Shown: piece by piece, positions 24,837-39,516 of the stretch
Position numbering within the stretch: position 1 is the first letter of the stretch
Layout of the letters: each line of letters opens with the position of its first letter
Origin: Piromyces finnis
Lineage: Eukaryota > Neocallimastigomycota > Neocallimastigomycetes > Neocallimastigales > Neocallimastigaceae
Length of the DNA stretch: 64,000 nt
Direction: 5' to 3'
Assembly: GCA_002104945.1 (NCBI GenBank)
Contig: MCFH01000005.1
Coordinates: forward strand, 1,105,501 to 1,169,500
The notes under the pieces: model-generated
The model's input: only the letters and a program-made list of their open reading frames with translations
The model's database searches: none
What the model was told of the DNA's origin: nothing
Position numbers and translations under genes: made by a program

Positions 24837-26419
24837 TCAATATTTTTAATATATTTAATTTATTTATATATATGACAATATATTATAATATATTGTGTTT
24901 ATTTTATTTAATATTAAAAACTATATTGAAATTTTATTTAATAACAAAATTTATTAATATAAGATAGTGAAGATATGATTAAATAGAATACTTAAATAAA
25001 CCAATAATAAATAGTCTTCTGGTAAACTTTTAACCTAATTACAATTTCTGTATACAAAAAAAAAAAAAGAAAACCTTTTTCAAATATAATAAAATATTTA
25101 TGTTATTTATATTTATAAAGTATAAAAAATTAAACTTATATAAACATAATCTTTTTTTTTTTTTTATACTTTGATATAAAATATAAATATTAATTAAAGA
25201 TATTCTTTGTTTTAAAAATAATTTATAATTATTTATTATTAATATAATATTATTTTATATTTTATATCATATTATTATATATTATTAATAAATATAATAA
25301 TATATAAAATGTATATAAAAAATTAAAAATTTTCTGTGTAACATTTAACAGAAAAAAGAATTGTACAATAATTTTCTATTATTTTTTCCATTAATCAAAT
25401 TAAATAATATAAAAAAAGAGAAGAGAAAGTATACTTTTATTAGAAGTAATACTTTTATTTTCAATATGGATAACTTGAACATTTAAAAATTCCAATTATT
25501 TATTAATAAAATTCATTTTTATTTAACAATCATATTAAACTATATAGCTTACCGTAATAATAAAGTTTACTAATTTTTTGATATAATCAATATATATGCA
25601 ATGCATAAAATTTGTATATAAAATAATTTATAAAAAATTGCATCTGTAATTAAATTATATGCAAGAAAATAACATTTTTATGTTATTAAATATACAACAA
25701 AGTTTAATAAATAAAACATTAAAACTTTAATTATATATAGTTTTATTTAATGTATACTTTACTCTATTTAGATATGTATAATATGTATAATATATATCTA
25801 TATATCTCTTCATTATTTAGTATTACATTTTGTATTTTATATTATATATACATATAAAAAGCTTTTAAAATAGCTTACTTATTGTATATTTATACAACAT
25901 TTGTTCAACATGATAAAAATAATAATATGAATATAGAGAATAGTAATTAATAAGTAAACCTAACATCAAAAGATCCAAATTTAAAATGAATAGTTTCTTT
26001 TTTCTCCAACTTTTAATTAAACTTTAATTTATATTAATTCTCTGTTATTTTAAATTTTTCATATTAATTTATTTCTTTATTTCTTTAGTTATTTATTTAA
26101 TTTATTTAATTAATTTATTTTATTTATTTATTTATACCTTTATATTATTCTATTTTACTTATGTAATTCTATTGTTTTTTTGTAGATACAATAAAGATTA
26201 GTAATAAATACTAATATTAATAAAATTTCTTTTCATGTAAAAATTTAATGTAATATTTGTATTATTACTACTACTATAATTTTTCTATTATAATTTTTTT
26301 ATAAATAATAATAATATTTCTTGCTTTATTATTATTATTATATATATATATTCTTTTTGCTATTGATTTATTATTAGTTAATTTTTTAGTTTTTCGTTGT
26401 TTATTTATTTTTTGGCAAA
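23966..26419. other. Intergenic region upstream of the Num1-like gene
   Basis: About 2.45 kb of A/T-rich sequence between the Num1-like start and the ABC transporter 3' end, including an A run near 24812-24836. I see no coding signal, RNA gene or mobile-element end. Confidence 0.6.
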
Positions 26420-29400
26420 TCAATTGAGTTTTCCATTACCAGCTAAAACCATATTATAGTATTCACCCTTTAAATACATTAATTGATCATGAGTTCCCAT
26501 TTCTTCAATGTGACCTTCTTTCATAACAACAATTATATCAGCATCCTTAATAGTAGAAAGACGATGAGCAATAGTAATGGTTGTTCTACCTTGAGATGCT
26601 TCTTCTAAAGCATTTTGAACAACCAATTCAGATTCAGCATCTAATGCTGAGGTGGCTTCATCTAAAAGAAGAATTCTTGGATTACGAATAATCGCACGTG
26701 CAATAGCAATACGTTGTTTTTGGCCACCACTCATTTGTGAAGTGCCAATACCTCCAACAACAGTATCATAACCTTCTGGAAGAGAAGAAATAAAACCATG
26801 AATATTTGCTTTTTTAGCAGCTTCAATAATTTCTTCTTCAGTTGCATCTTCTTTTCCGTAACGAATATTGTCTCTTACAGAAATATTGAAAAGACTTGGT
26901 TCTTGATTTACAATACCAATTTGTTGACGTAACCATTTTAAATTATACTTACTATTGGCATTTCTATCAACAATAATAGAACCGTTTGATGGATCATACC
27001 ATCTTAATAATAAACCAATAATAGTACTTTTTCCGCATCCAGAACCACCAACAATAGCACACATTTTTCCTGCTGGTATATCAATTTGGCTATCCTTCAT
27101 ATTCAATATATTTACAGTAGGACGGGATGGATATTGGAAGATAATATCCTTAAAGGTAATAGCACCAGTAAATTTATCTTTTTCCATTTTAATACCAGAA
27201 GGATCAGTAGCATCAATTCGAGGCTTACGGTCAATAATTTCAAGAACATGACCAAAAGCTTCAACAGCCTTTCCATAACCCGGTACGACAATAGTAGCTC
27301 TACCAACACCAACAACAGTTAAAATAACAGCTAAAACTACCTTTAATAAAGGATCAATTTCAATTGAATTTGATTTAATAGCTAATACTGCAATGTAGAA
27401 AACAAAGTCATACATAATGAACATAATACCATTACTGAAACCATTTCCAATTCCACCATATATAATTTTACGCTCATAACTTTTCTTTGGAGCATTTAAT
27501 TGAACTTCGTAGAGTTGATTGAAATATTGTTCCAAATTAAGAGCATATACGGTCTTAATGTTGATAATTGATTCACAAGCAATTTTAGTACTATTTTCAT
27601 AAGCAATACGAGTATCATCATTACTACTTTTTTTCAAAATTAATAATACACCAGCCAAAAGTACTGGCATTCCAATTAATAAAATTAAAGATATTTTCCA
27701 ACCGTAGATAAAGGCAATGGTAAAACCAACAATAACGGAAACTATAATTTCAAATAAAAAGCCAATATTATTATTCAATCCTTGAACTAAACCTGCATCA
27801 CTGGCTAATTTAGCAGTGAGAGTACCTGTTCCTCCAACATTTCCATTTGCTTGGGTTTGATTATCCCCGATAGAATTAGTGTCGAAAAAGCCAACTTCTT
27901 GTCGAAGAATAGAATTATACATCATTTTACGAATACTGTAGGTCAAGTTTTCACCAGCCATAGAAAAACCAGAAAATTGTAAATAATAAGAAATAAAATT
28001 GGCTATACCAATAAATACAAAGAATTTACCCCAGTATTTACCGTCATTAATTAAATCATCGCCTTGCTCATTAAATACATTAATGGCTGATGCTAATACA
28101 AAGGAATATAATGGAGGAATAATACCATTTAAAATAGATCCAATAATACCAATAAGAATAGCCCACCAGTAACTTTTATTGTATAAGAAGTAACGACCCC
28201 AATTCATTTTACTTTTTGATTTATTATTCATTTTTACAAGTGACTTAACAGTACTGGCAATACTAGTTCTAGTATTAATTTTCTCTACCGGTATTTTTTC
28301 CTCATTAGATAATTTCTTTTCTTTTTCTTTTTCTTCTTCTTCCTCACTTTTATTTATAATATTATCATCATCTTCTTCATTATCCTCTTCAATATTCATT
28401 TCTTGGTTTTTAACTAAATTGTAATAAACCTCTTGTTTTTCCATTAATTCATCATGTGTACCTGATTCAACAATAACACCTTTATCCATAACAATAATAC
28501 AATCGGCATTTCTAATAGTTGTTAATCTATGAGCAATAATAATGGTTGTTCTATTTTCAGATGCGGAATCAAGTGCCGTCTGAACTATTTTTTCTGATTG
28601 GTTATCCCTTATAGTAATATTTATTTTAATGGATTATTTGTATATATGAATAAAAATAATTTTATAAATTAGTATATTTTATTTATTATATTAAAACAAG
28701 TATTAGAAATAATAGAAAAAATTAAAACAATTAAAATGCTAAACTCTCTAAAGTTATTAGTTAAAAAAATAATTAATATAAAAATAATACTTACAAAGCA
28801 GAAGTTGCTTCATCTAATAATAAAATTTTTGGATTAGACATTAATACTCTAGTGATACAAATGCGTTGCTTTTGACCGCCACTAAGTTGAAGTCCACGTT
28901 CACCAGTACTAGTATTATAACCATTAGGAAGCTTTAAAATGAAATCATGAGCATTAGCTAATTTAGCATTAGCTTCAATCTCTTCTTGTGTAGCATCTGG
29001 TCTAGTAATAGAAATATTTTTTGAAATACTTGTATCAAATAAAGTTGGTTCTTGTGACACTAAACCAATTTGAGAACGTAACCAACGAATATTATATTCT
29101 TCTATATCCCTGTTATCAATTAAAATTCTACCACTTTTTTTCTGATAGAATCTCTCTAATAATTGAACAATTGTAGATTTACCAGATCCAGAAGAACCTA
29201 CTAATGCAATAGTTTGACCAGGTTTACAATTAAATGAAATTCCCTTTAATACCTCGACATCTGGTCTTGCTGGGTAACTAAAAATAACATTTTCAAATTG
29301 AATATAACCTTTAAGAGGTTCTTCTGGAATCATACCAGCATCTGGATTGATACTTGGTTTTCTTTCTATGATTTCAAATAATTTTACAGCAGCACCACTA

Positions 29401-31172
29401 GCTTCACTGAAAGCATTAAGAATAGAACTTAAAGTAGTAACCATAAGAATACCCATAAGTATACTAATTAAAACTCTAAAAACACCAGCTCTATCCATTT
29501 CTCCATCATGAATGAACTTTGTACCACCAATAAAAATAATACTAATAGAAGAAAAGACGATACCAAAAAGAGAACCTAAAATAAATCCAGTGGCATTAGA
29601 TTTAATAATACCATATTTTCTTGTTGGTTTTAATTTTTCACAGTAACGATCAATTTCTTTTTGTTCACTTCCAAAAGATGCAATTGTTCTTATTTGAGAA
29701 AAAGCTTCTTGAGCAATACCACCGACTAAAGCATATGAATCTTGACTTTTTTTTGTAAATTTCTTTAAAATAATACCCATTAAACCTAAGATAATTATAA
29801 TGAATTTTTAATTTTTTTAAAAAAAAGATTAATGGAACAACAGTAAAATAAAATGTAATATAAATAATATATTAGATATATTTACCAACGATAAGTAATA
29901 ATATTGGAATTATAGCAACCATTACTAAAAAATATTTAATATTAATATTTAAAAAAAAAAAAAGAATTAGAAAATTTAAAGTAATAAAACATTATAAATA
30001 AAATTATATTAAATATTTTCTAATATATAATATATTCTTCTTATTACTTACACATTGTCAATTTCCAACTACTGACAAATGAAATTGCATAGCAAGCTAA
30101 AAATGTTGTAACATTTTGAATTAATGTACCGACTTTTGAACCAATACCATCTTCAATTAAAATAGTATCACTAATAATTCTTGAGGTTAATTCACCTGGA
30201 CTAGTTTTTTCATGCCATTCAATTTCTTGATTTAAGAGTGCTAGATAAAATAATATGTAACAAAAAATTTAATACCCGTGTATATGAATATATAATTATT
30301 AAATATAAAAATTTTTAGTTAACAAGCAAACATTTAAAAACAAGAGAACGGATTCTTGCACTTTGGCGAGAGGCAGATATATTAAGTAAGTAATAAAATA
30401 AGAATCCAGTTATAAATGCCACAGCACCAACTATTAATAATAAATATATAATTTTATATAATCTATCCATAATTTCATCCATCTGTAGATATTTTATAAA
30501 TAAAATAGTATTATATTAAAATAAAATATTATATAATTATTATTACTATTATAATTTTAGATATTCTTCTAAAATCATATATTACAGTATTAAAGGTAAA
30601 ATCTTTTGAAGTTAAGTCATATGTGCCATATTTTGAATTTTGAAATCCTTCATAGACTTTGTTGAAGTCTAGATTAGGATATTTCATTATTACATTTGCT
30701 ATTTTATTTGGATCACGTGATAGCATATCAGGAATAATTGATTTTAATAAATTTTCCTTTAATTTTTTTTAATTAGTATTATATAAATTAGTGGAATATA
30801 TAATATGAAATATTAAAAAACAAATATATATTACTGCTTAAAAATAACTTACATCTTCGATACCAGTAATTTTCTTAATATTTAAGTTAAGAACAATTGA
30901 AATAAGAATTTCCAAAATATCACCTAAATAATAAACACTGACAAATCCAAAGTTTTAATTTTTTTAATATATTATTATTATTTTTTTTTAATTGTTAATG
31001 ATTTAAATACTTACACTAATGGCATACACAAACCTTGAATGAAAGCACATATGACACCAGCAAAAATCATAAATTTCTCAACCCCATTTGAATACCTATT
31101 GAGTTGGAAAAAAGAAATTCTTTTTTCTTTTTTTTTAATATTTGATTTTGAATTATTTTTTGAATCTGACAT
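26420..31172 (-). CDS. Full-size ABCB (MDR/P-glycoprotein-type) ABC transporter
   Basis: Eight exons (31172-31015, 30937-30853, 30756-30547, 30482-30332, 30240-30052, 29924-29886, 29785-28795, 28607-26420) give exactly 1,336 residues, the usual P-glycoprotein length. The order is TMD1-NBD1-TMD2-NBD2. NBD1 has Walker A GSSGSGKST, signature LSGGQKQR and Walker B ILLLDEATSAL, followed across an intron by the AHRL switch His. NBD2 has GGSGCGKST, MSGGQKQR, ILLLDEATSALD and AHRLS. Both sites look catalytically complete. The linker between halves is strongly acidic. TMD1 contains the family stretch LLNQEIEWHE followed by GELTSRIISDT. Exon 6 is only 39 bases. It should be an ATP-driven exporter of hydrophobic compounds, peptides or lipids at the plasma or vacuolar membrane; substrate is unknown. 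Donor GTTTGC of intron 4 is atypical but gives the conserved FKSLLNQEI join. Confidence 0.92.
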
Positions 31173-33627
31173 ATTAAATTTTTTTAATTTAATTATTACT
31201 ATTTATTTCTATTTCTATTTCTATTTTTATTATTCTTATAATTATTCTATTTACTAATAAGTTATTTTAACTTTATTTAAATCTAAATAAAAATATTTTT
31301 TTGTTATTATACTAATTTAATTTTGAAATTACTGTTAATTTTCAAAGAAATTAAAACTTTTTTCATGAATTAATTTTTCTTTTGCATTGATTATAAATAT
31401 ATATAAATATTTATAATGTTGTATTATATATATTTTAAATAATAATTTTAAATTTTAATGTGTTAAAAGTATTTTAATTATGGTATTTTTTATTTTTTTT
31501 TATCATTTATAAAATAGTTTCCGAATATTTAAAAAATTTTAAAAAAAACTATTTTTATAATATATGAATGAATTTCCCTTATTCCATTTAACCTAATTAT
31601 GGATAAAATTATAATTTTTATAAAAAGAAAAGGTAGAAAGAATAACTTATTAAAAAAAGATGAAGCGTAATATTCCATATTTTATATTTTATATAAAAAT
31701 AAAAATAAATTAAAAATGCGTTTTAACTTTTTTTAATTAATAAAATAAATTAAATGTTACATACACAATAATGATAAAGAATAAATTTATTCTCTCATAT
31801 AAGGATTAAATAATTATGGCATAATAAATAAAATATATATTAAAATAAGTATTTATTCATAGTATCTTTTTTAAGAAATAATAATAATTGTTACTACAAT
31901 TAATATTTGATATCTATAAGTTAAAATTACTTTCTATATTAATTAAATGTTATTTTAGTATATCAATATTAAAATAATTCTATTTAAATTCTATTTAGTA
32001 GTATTTTATATTTTTAAAATGTTTTGTAGAATTAATATCATATTTTGGAAACTCCCCAAAAAACTTTTTTTTTTTGCAATAATTTTTTAATTATGGAAAA
32101 TAAAATTTTTATAATTCTATTTTATATACAAAATTCCACAATATTACAATTATAATATTAATATATATAAATAATATATTTGTATTAATTTAAATTACAG
32201 ATAAAATGAATATTAAAAATAAATTAAATACTATATATGAAAGGAGAATATAAAAAGTTTAAATATTATCTTTTTATTTGTGTAACATTGGCAATATTTT
32301 TGAATTGGAATTTGTGTTTATAAAAGGAAAAAAGAAACATTTTTGTATCCATCATAATAATTTCTATTTATTTATATAGATATAATAGATAGATATAATA
32401 TTAAGCAATATATATTGTTTATTTCCTTATTATTCATCTTATAATATAAATTATAAATAAAAACTGGTGATATTATATTTATTTGTAAAACTATTTAATC
32501 TTTAGTAATATATGGATTAATAATTTGTATGAACAATCGTTACCTTAATATTTTTTTTATTGATAATATCAATATAAAATACAATATTTTTCCTTTTCAT
32601 TTTATTATATTTATTAAACAATTTTTTTTTATTTTTACTTTTTTTTTTGTTTTTTTAGCTACGCAGTCAAACTATAATTTTCTATTATTTTTTAAAAATT
32701 TAAAAGATACATATTCTTAATTATTCTTCTATTATAATAAGAATATAACAAGAATAATTATTGTCTTTTTTTATAATTCATTTTAACAGATAATAAATTT
32801 GGTTATATTTTTATTAAGGAAAATATATTCAAAGGTTTTCCAAACTGTGTAATATACATTTTTTTTTTAAATTCATAATTGAATTATAATATTAATATTT
32901 TATATTATTTATTCTCCTTAAAACTTAATTATTCATTCTTAATAGAAATTTACTATCAGAATAGGTGGAAAAGATTTAAAAGTAACTATCTTTGAATTTA
33001 ATACTCTTTTTTTTTTTTTAAAATCTATACTTACCAACAAATTAATAATATTTTCATATCTTATAAAATTATTAGAAAGTTTTTCCATTTAATTAATTTA
33101 ATATAAAAGAATTTTATTGGTAATAAAATTTTTCTTTTTTTTAAAAAGTTAAGAATTGGTTATTTAAAATTCAAATTAATCTTATTAAAGTTATTCAAAA
33201 AATAAATTATTAAATTTTTAATTATTGATAATACTAATAATTAATGTAACTTAATTATGATGAACAATCCTTTGGAAATAAGTTTTTAATATATTTATCC
33301 AAATTTCCTTATATAAATAAATGATTATAAAAAATATAATTTCTCTTATTTTTTAATTATAATTACTTTATAGTTAACTTATAAAAATTATCATTATCAA
33401 TTATTTTATTATTTTTATAAAACATATTAAAGTAAAAAAAAAAAAAAAGTATATCACCAATTAAATGTATTCATATTTTATTTATCAATTATTATTTACT
33501 TGTAAATTATATTAATTTAAATTAAAAAGAATAAAAAATAAAAAATTATAAAAAAAAATATTTATTTTAAGAATTATAAAGATAAATATATCAAATGTTA
33601 TAAAATATTTACATAAGATTAATATTT
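31173..33627. other. Intergenic region upstream of the ABC transporter
   Basis: About 2.45 kb, A/T-rich, between the ABC transporter start and the 3' end of the site-2 protease gene. Short Phe/Ile/Asn-rich ORFs (for example 32529-32720) come from T tracts and show no domain. Nothing else is visible. Confidence 0.6.
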
Positions 33628-36600
33628 TTAAACTAATGAATGACTATTTCCAGATAGAGCACCAACTATACCAGCAATAATAGCTACTGCTAGTAATAAA
33701 GTATAAATTAATGGTATAAGTTTCTCAAAGTATTGCCTTATGTTCTTTTTTTGTGTATCATTAGATGTATTAAGTAATTCTTCATTTACTTCTTCTTCAT
33801 TATTTATAAGACTAACATAGAAATTAACGCTAAAGATTTGTCGGAACCTTCTTTCTTTTAACAATAATTTTGGTAATTTTTTCTTGGCTCTTGTATATAT
33901 TTGTTTTATTATCACCATTATTGCAAAAAATGCATGATAACCATCCATATTATAAGCAGGAACCATATTTAGTATAGATAACGCTGCTGATAATGAAATT
34001 GTATATCTTTTTTATTATTATTATTATTATTAACATTAAAATAAAAATATAAAAAAATAATTTATTAATTTTAAGAAAGTATAAAAAATAAAAATATTTT
34101 TTTTTAATTATTTAAAATTTATGTATATATATAAAATAAAACTATTCAAGTCATAAAAATATATTTACTTTATTGTATATTCAATCATATATGGAATAAA
34201 AAAGGGAAGAAATCTAAATCTGGGAAAATAATTTCCAACTTTAACTATATATCATTTAGAAATCCATTAGAAAATTATTTAGTAACTATTTAATAATATA
34301 TTATGTTTCATTTTACCTGAATCCCAAACTTCACGTGGATCACTTAAAAAAATTACTTCTTGATAGTATGGATGATGATCCTTTGGATAATCATTAATTT
34401 GAAATTTAATAACTCTCATGAAAGGATTAGGTATATATGGTGTCATACAATAGGAGTCCAGTTGAGTATCGTAAGAATGTAAATTCTCAAAATATTCTTT
34501 TTGACTTAAATCTTCATATTTTACTTCTCTTTTTCTGATTAAAGCGTTTGATATCAAAGAACTAGTATTATTTGTTGAATTATATTCATTTATTAACCGT
34601 TTTTGTTTTATATAATTTATATCCTTACAATCACTGTCAACATAACATTTTGGTGAGTTTTTAATAACATTAATAAAGTTAGTACATTTAGATTTAATTG
34701 GTGGTACAGGAATATAAGGTCCGCTTCTTTCAACATTGAATGTTTTTTCATTCATATAAACTTCATAAAGATCTAAGAGAGCTTCATGGTGTTCAAAACA
34801 TTGAAGATTAGATGAGCTTAAGGGTTTTTCTAATGAAACATTACAACAGGAGTTATCATTATCTATTTTTATACATAATTAATGGTTATATTAATAAGTT
34901 GTTTAAAAAAAAAATAAATGAAATATATTATTCTATAATATAATTTCATGAATAAATCAAACAGATTCATTACTTTCATATAGATCTTTTGAAATGCAAT
35001 ATCCAAGGTTATTAATAGGATTTTTTATTAAGCTTTGTCTTAATATTATTTCAAATCCGTCCTTTCCATATGGTATTGGTTGATCGTTAATAGTATGAAT
35101 AACACTTCCCTTATTAATATATCCATATAATGGAGAATTCTTATTTATATATTGTAAATTTAATATTCATTTATTCATCGTTAATACATGTTTATATAAT
35201 ATAAATATATATATATATATAATTTTTAATATTTTTTTTAATGAAAATTTTCTTCTTCCATATAGATTTTATAAATAAATCTATAATACTACATATATAA
35301 TACCTTATTAACATCTAACACATAAAGTTCATTATTACTATGGCTATATCCAATATATAGCCATATTGGCATAGAAATTAACAATAAATAACATATAATG
35401 CATAACCATACATTATGCCATACCCCAGCACAGAATATTCTTAACTGATTGAATGGTTTTAATAGTAATAAAAGATGATCATCCATATTAACAAATGCTC
35501 CTGGAAATATTATATACAAAAATGAACCTGTTGAATAAACCGATACATGTTCACTATTAAATATTCAAGTAAATTAGCGCTAAAGACAAAAACTAAAGTA
35601 TTAATTTAATATAAAAAAATTATATATATTGAATTACATTAATGCTGCTATTGCATGGCCGAATTCATGAATAATTCCTGACAAGAATACTGCTAAAATG
35701 TAATATCCTATATGGCATAAGGGTAAATTGATTCCAGGAATCTTTTTTTAAATGAATATTTATTTATAAGTTTTCAATATATTATGAGAAATATAAAATG
35801 ATATATCATTGGGAGTATATAATTTATATTTATTTAATTTTAATAAATTTACTTTATTTTAATTTTTAAATATATAAAATTTATAATTTAATTTTAAAAT
35901 AAGGCTAATATTTACCACAGATACTAAAAATTGGTTGTACTTTTTTGCTGTGTGTTCTGTGAAACTTTCCTCGTATTCATAATTTTCATTCCAATTGCCA
36001 TAAACCAAACTTTTTATATAATTGTCATACGATATTGGTTGAGTTTTATTAATAATAATAGAATTCTCTGAAAATGTCTTTAAAACAATTAAATCATCTT
36101 TTATTGAAACAAAATTATCTTCATTATTGGTGAATTGGAAAGTATTGTTTTGAAATGTTTGTGTATTATTAAATTCTAAATTTGAATTACCGACATTAGA
36201 TAATTTGTTAAATTCGACACTAACCATTGGATGATTTGGAATGTTAATTTTGTTGTTATTATTAGTAAGACTATATACCAATGAATATAGTGAAATGGAA
36301 AAACTAGCCAAAAGAATTAAAGTACTTAAAGCAATTGCGAAAAACCCAAAGATTACCCCTACTGAAAACCAAATTTGCCAAAACTTTTTTCCTTTTTTAC
36401 TAATATTTAATAACAATTTATTTAAAGATTTTGTTTGATAAAATATTTTACCAAATCTTACAATACTTTGAGAATTTACATTTGGGGGAAGCACAGAATT
36501 ACTGAACAATGACGAATTTGTTTCCTATAATGTAATGTAATGTTATTTATTTAATTTATCACTACCATAAACCATTTAATATATTTATAATTATATTTTA

Positions 36601-36697
36601 AATTATACACAGTTACATTTAACGATTTATATTTTCCAATAATAGCAACAATAATCCAAAATACTAAAAGTGCTCCAACGAATAATAAAAAAGCCAT
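33628..36697 (-). CDS. MBTPS2: Site-2 protease, M50 intramembrane metalloprotease (MBTPS2-like)
   Basis: Eight exons (36697-about 36617, 36524-35916, 35741-35638, 35553-35304, 35139-34974, 34862-34317, 34238-34169, 34006-33628) join in frame to about 734 residues. The zinc motif HEFGH sits near residue 255 after IPGINLPLCHIGYYI and SGIIHEFGHAIAA, matching S2P closely. Then follow FPGAFVNM, QLRIFCAGVWHN, a PDZ-like segment (NSPLYGYINKGSVIHTINDQ) and a Cys-rich lumenal region with S2P-like CC and DSDCKD Cys positions. The third zinc-ligand motif appears as LNMVPAYNMDG, where relatives have LDG. S2P cleaves membrane-anchored transcription factors such as SREBP or ATF6-type proteins in the Golgi. 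The exon 1 donor is uncertain by six bases. A final hydrophobic segment lies close to the C-terminus. The gene is divergent from the RFC gene. Confidence 0.93.
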
Positions 36698-37240
36698 TTT
36701 GGAATTTATAAAATTTTCAAAACTCTACAAATTTATTGTGAAATTTTAATTAATTAGTTATTATTTTGGTTACATTAATTTTAATTCTTTTGTTAATAAC
36801 ATTATTTTTGTTGTTTTTATTGTTCTTTGATTCTCTTTAATTTCTTTATTATTATTGTTGTTGTTGTTATTTATGCAAGTTATTATTTTTTTAATGTGTA
36901 ATAACAAATAAATCACACTTTTCTGTTAATTTTTAATATTTACTTATTAAAAAATAAAATTAATATATTAAAAATCTTTAATATACAGAAGATTTGCTGT
37001 ATAATAAATATACATAAAATTATGTCAAATTTTCATAGATTCTTATTGCTAAAATTACTAAATTTGTATTTACTTTCACAATTATTTTTTAAAATTACTT
37101 TTTGAAATTCAATTTTTAAACAGGAATTAAAAAATTTATTTTTCAGTTATTTTATCCTGTTAAGTATTATTCAATTATAATTTAAAATTAATCTAAATTA
37201 GTAATAATATCATTCAATAAATTTTATAATATAATATTCA
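36698..37240. promoter_or_regulatory. Divergent promoter region (site-2 protease / RFC subunit)
   Basis: These 543 bases separate the two start codons and must carry both promoters. The stretch is A/T-rich with a TTATTATTGTTGTTGTTGTT patch near 36850. No specific operator is recognisable. Confidence 0.5.
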
Positions 37241-37495
37241 ATGTCATCATCAACTCTAAATGCCCAAGAATTACCATGGTATTATTAAAAAGTTTTTTAT
37301 AAAGTACATTTTAATAATTACAAATTACAAAAGAAAATAAAAAATTATTTAAACAAAAGTGTCAGATTAATACTTCAGTAAATATATACAAAAAAAAAAT
37401 AAGAAGAAAAAAAATGAGGAGGAAGAAGAAATATTAATTTCTAGTTTTGAAATCATTTTAAAATGTTTTATAATAATTTACAACATATATATATA

Positions 37496-37526
<31 letters not shown>

Positions 37527-39516
37527 CTTATAGATATATTTATTTATAAATTTACATTATTTTAAAGTAATCTAGTATAGAAATACCACATATATATGCA
37601 TTATATAAAGCATTATTCATAATTTACATAGATAATAATTAAAATAACGATAAAGAATTATTAAGCAAATTTCATTTTAATTTTATTCTAATCAAATTAT
37701 CAAATTAAAAAAATAATTACTTTAATAATAAAATTGAAATAATATACATATAAGAAATAAATATATAGCTATTTTAACAATTAATGTATATTATATAATA
37801 TAATTAATTAATTAGTATTTTAATATATATTTTTAATTAAAGGGTTGAAAAACACAGACCAATATTAATTAAAGATATTACTGGTAATGAAGAAACAGTA
37901 TCAAGACTTCAAGTTATTGCAAAAGATGGAAATATGCCAAATCTTATTATAGCTGTAAATATATTAATAATATATCTAATATAATTGTATATGTATAATT
38001 TAAAATATATTTAAAAATCACTAAATAATTATAAATTTATTTATATGAATGTATCATAAAATTTTGATTATCATAATTAAACACAACAATCATGTATTTA
38101 AAAGGGTCCTCCTGGTATTGGAAAAACTACAAGTATTTTATGTTTAGCTCATGAACTTTTAGGTGATTCTGCAAAAGATGCCGTATTAGAACTTAATGCT
38201 TCGGATGATCGGTACTTATTTATAAATAAAACTGAATATATTTATTTTGTAATAGACATAATTATCATTATAATAAGCAAATAAATATATATATAAAAAA
38301 TATAAATATAACTGAAAATCCATATATGATTAAATAGAAATTAATAAAATAAATCAAAATACCTATAATAAATTTTTTATTTATAATTATTAGTGGTATT
38401 GATGTAGTAAGAAACAGAATAAAGATGTTTGCTCAAACAAAAATTACATTACCTCCAGGTAGACATAAGATTATTATATTAGATGAAGCTGATAGGTAAA
38501 TTATTATTTTAACAATGTATACTTTTTAACAATTAATTATAATGACGATAAATACCTTTTAATTTCGACTAAATATTTTGCTATAATTAATAATATGTTA
38601 AATGAAAATATATAAAGTATGACGGCAGGTGCACAGCAAGCCTTAAGAAGAACAATGGAATTATATTCAAATACTACAAGATTTGCATTGGCTTGTAATA
38701 TATCAAATAAAATTATTGAACCAATACAAAGTCGTTGTGCTATTTTACGTTATAATAAATTAGATGACAAACAAATTCTTAAACGTTTATTAGAAATTTG
38801 TGAACTTGAAAATGTATATATTTTATAATAAGAATTCTGAAAGATATATATGTAAAGTATATTTTGTTGGTGATCAAAAAATTAATAATATTTCCTTAAA
38901 TAAAATAAATATGAATTATATAGGTTAAATATAATGCTGAAGGTTTAGAAGCTATTATATTTACCTCAGAAGGTGATATGAGACAAGCTATTAATAATTT
39001 ACAATCAACTTGGTCTGGTTTTCAATTTGTTAATGCTGAAAATGTATTTAAGATTTGTGATCAACCAAATCCAGTAGTTGTTCAAAAAGTTATTGATTAT
39101 ATCTTAAAAAGTAATGTTGATGGAGCTATGGATGGTATTACTGTTCTTTTCGATCAAGGTTACAGTCCAATGGATATTATTGGTACATTATTTAAAGTAA
39201 TAAAATATTCAAATGGTATTCCTGAATATTTAAAATTGGAATTTATTAAGGTTAGGAGACTAAAATTAAGTCATATGGATATTTTATAGAATACATATAA
39301 TATATATGTATAATTTTACAAAATACAAAGCATTTTAAAGTTAGTTTATTTATGAATATTAATAACTTTTATTTTACTATATTATAATTTTAGGAAATTG
39401 GTATTACACATGTAAAAGTATTAGAAGGTTGTCAATCTCTGTTACAACTTCAAGGATTAATCGCTAGACTTTGTAAATTAATATTCCCACAAGAAAAATT
39501 CAGCAAAATAATATAA
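37241..39516 (+). CDS. RFC2: Replication factor C small subunit (human RFC2 / yeast Rfc4 type)
   Basis: Seven exons (37241-37278, 37843-37954, 38105-38211, 38394-38495, 38618-38813, 38924-39250, 39394-39516) give 334 residues, normal for the family. The clamp loader opens PCNA rings at primer-template junctions in the nucleus. Motifs: PWVEKHRP (RFC box II), Walker [11 protein letters not shown] from residue 51, [15 protein letters not shown], Walker [12 protein letters not shown], sensor-1 region FALACN, the arginine-finger motif [10 protein letters not shown], and sensor-2 region [14 protein letters not shown]. The wording [16 protein letters not shown] and [15 protein letters not shown] matches human RFC2 rather than the other small subunits. 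Intron 1 (564 bases, with a 26-base T run) splits the Trp codon of PW|VEK. All phases agree. Confidence 0.96.

Noticed and set aside
32529-32720. Phe/Ile-rich 63-codon ORF in the gap left of the site-2 protease gene
   Set aside because: Composition is that of T tracts; it has no domain or conserved-looking block.
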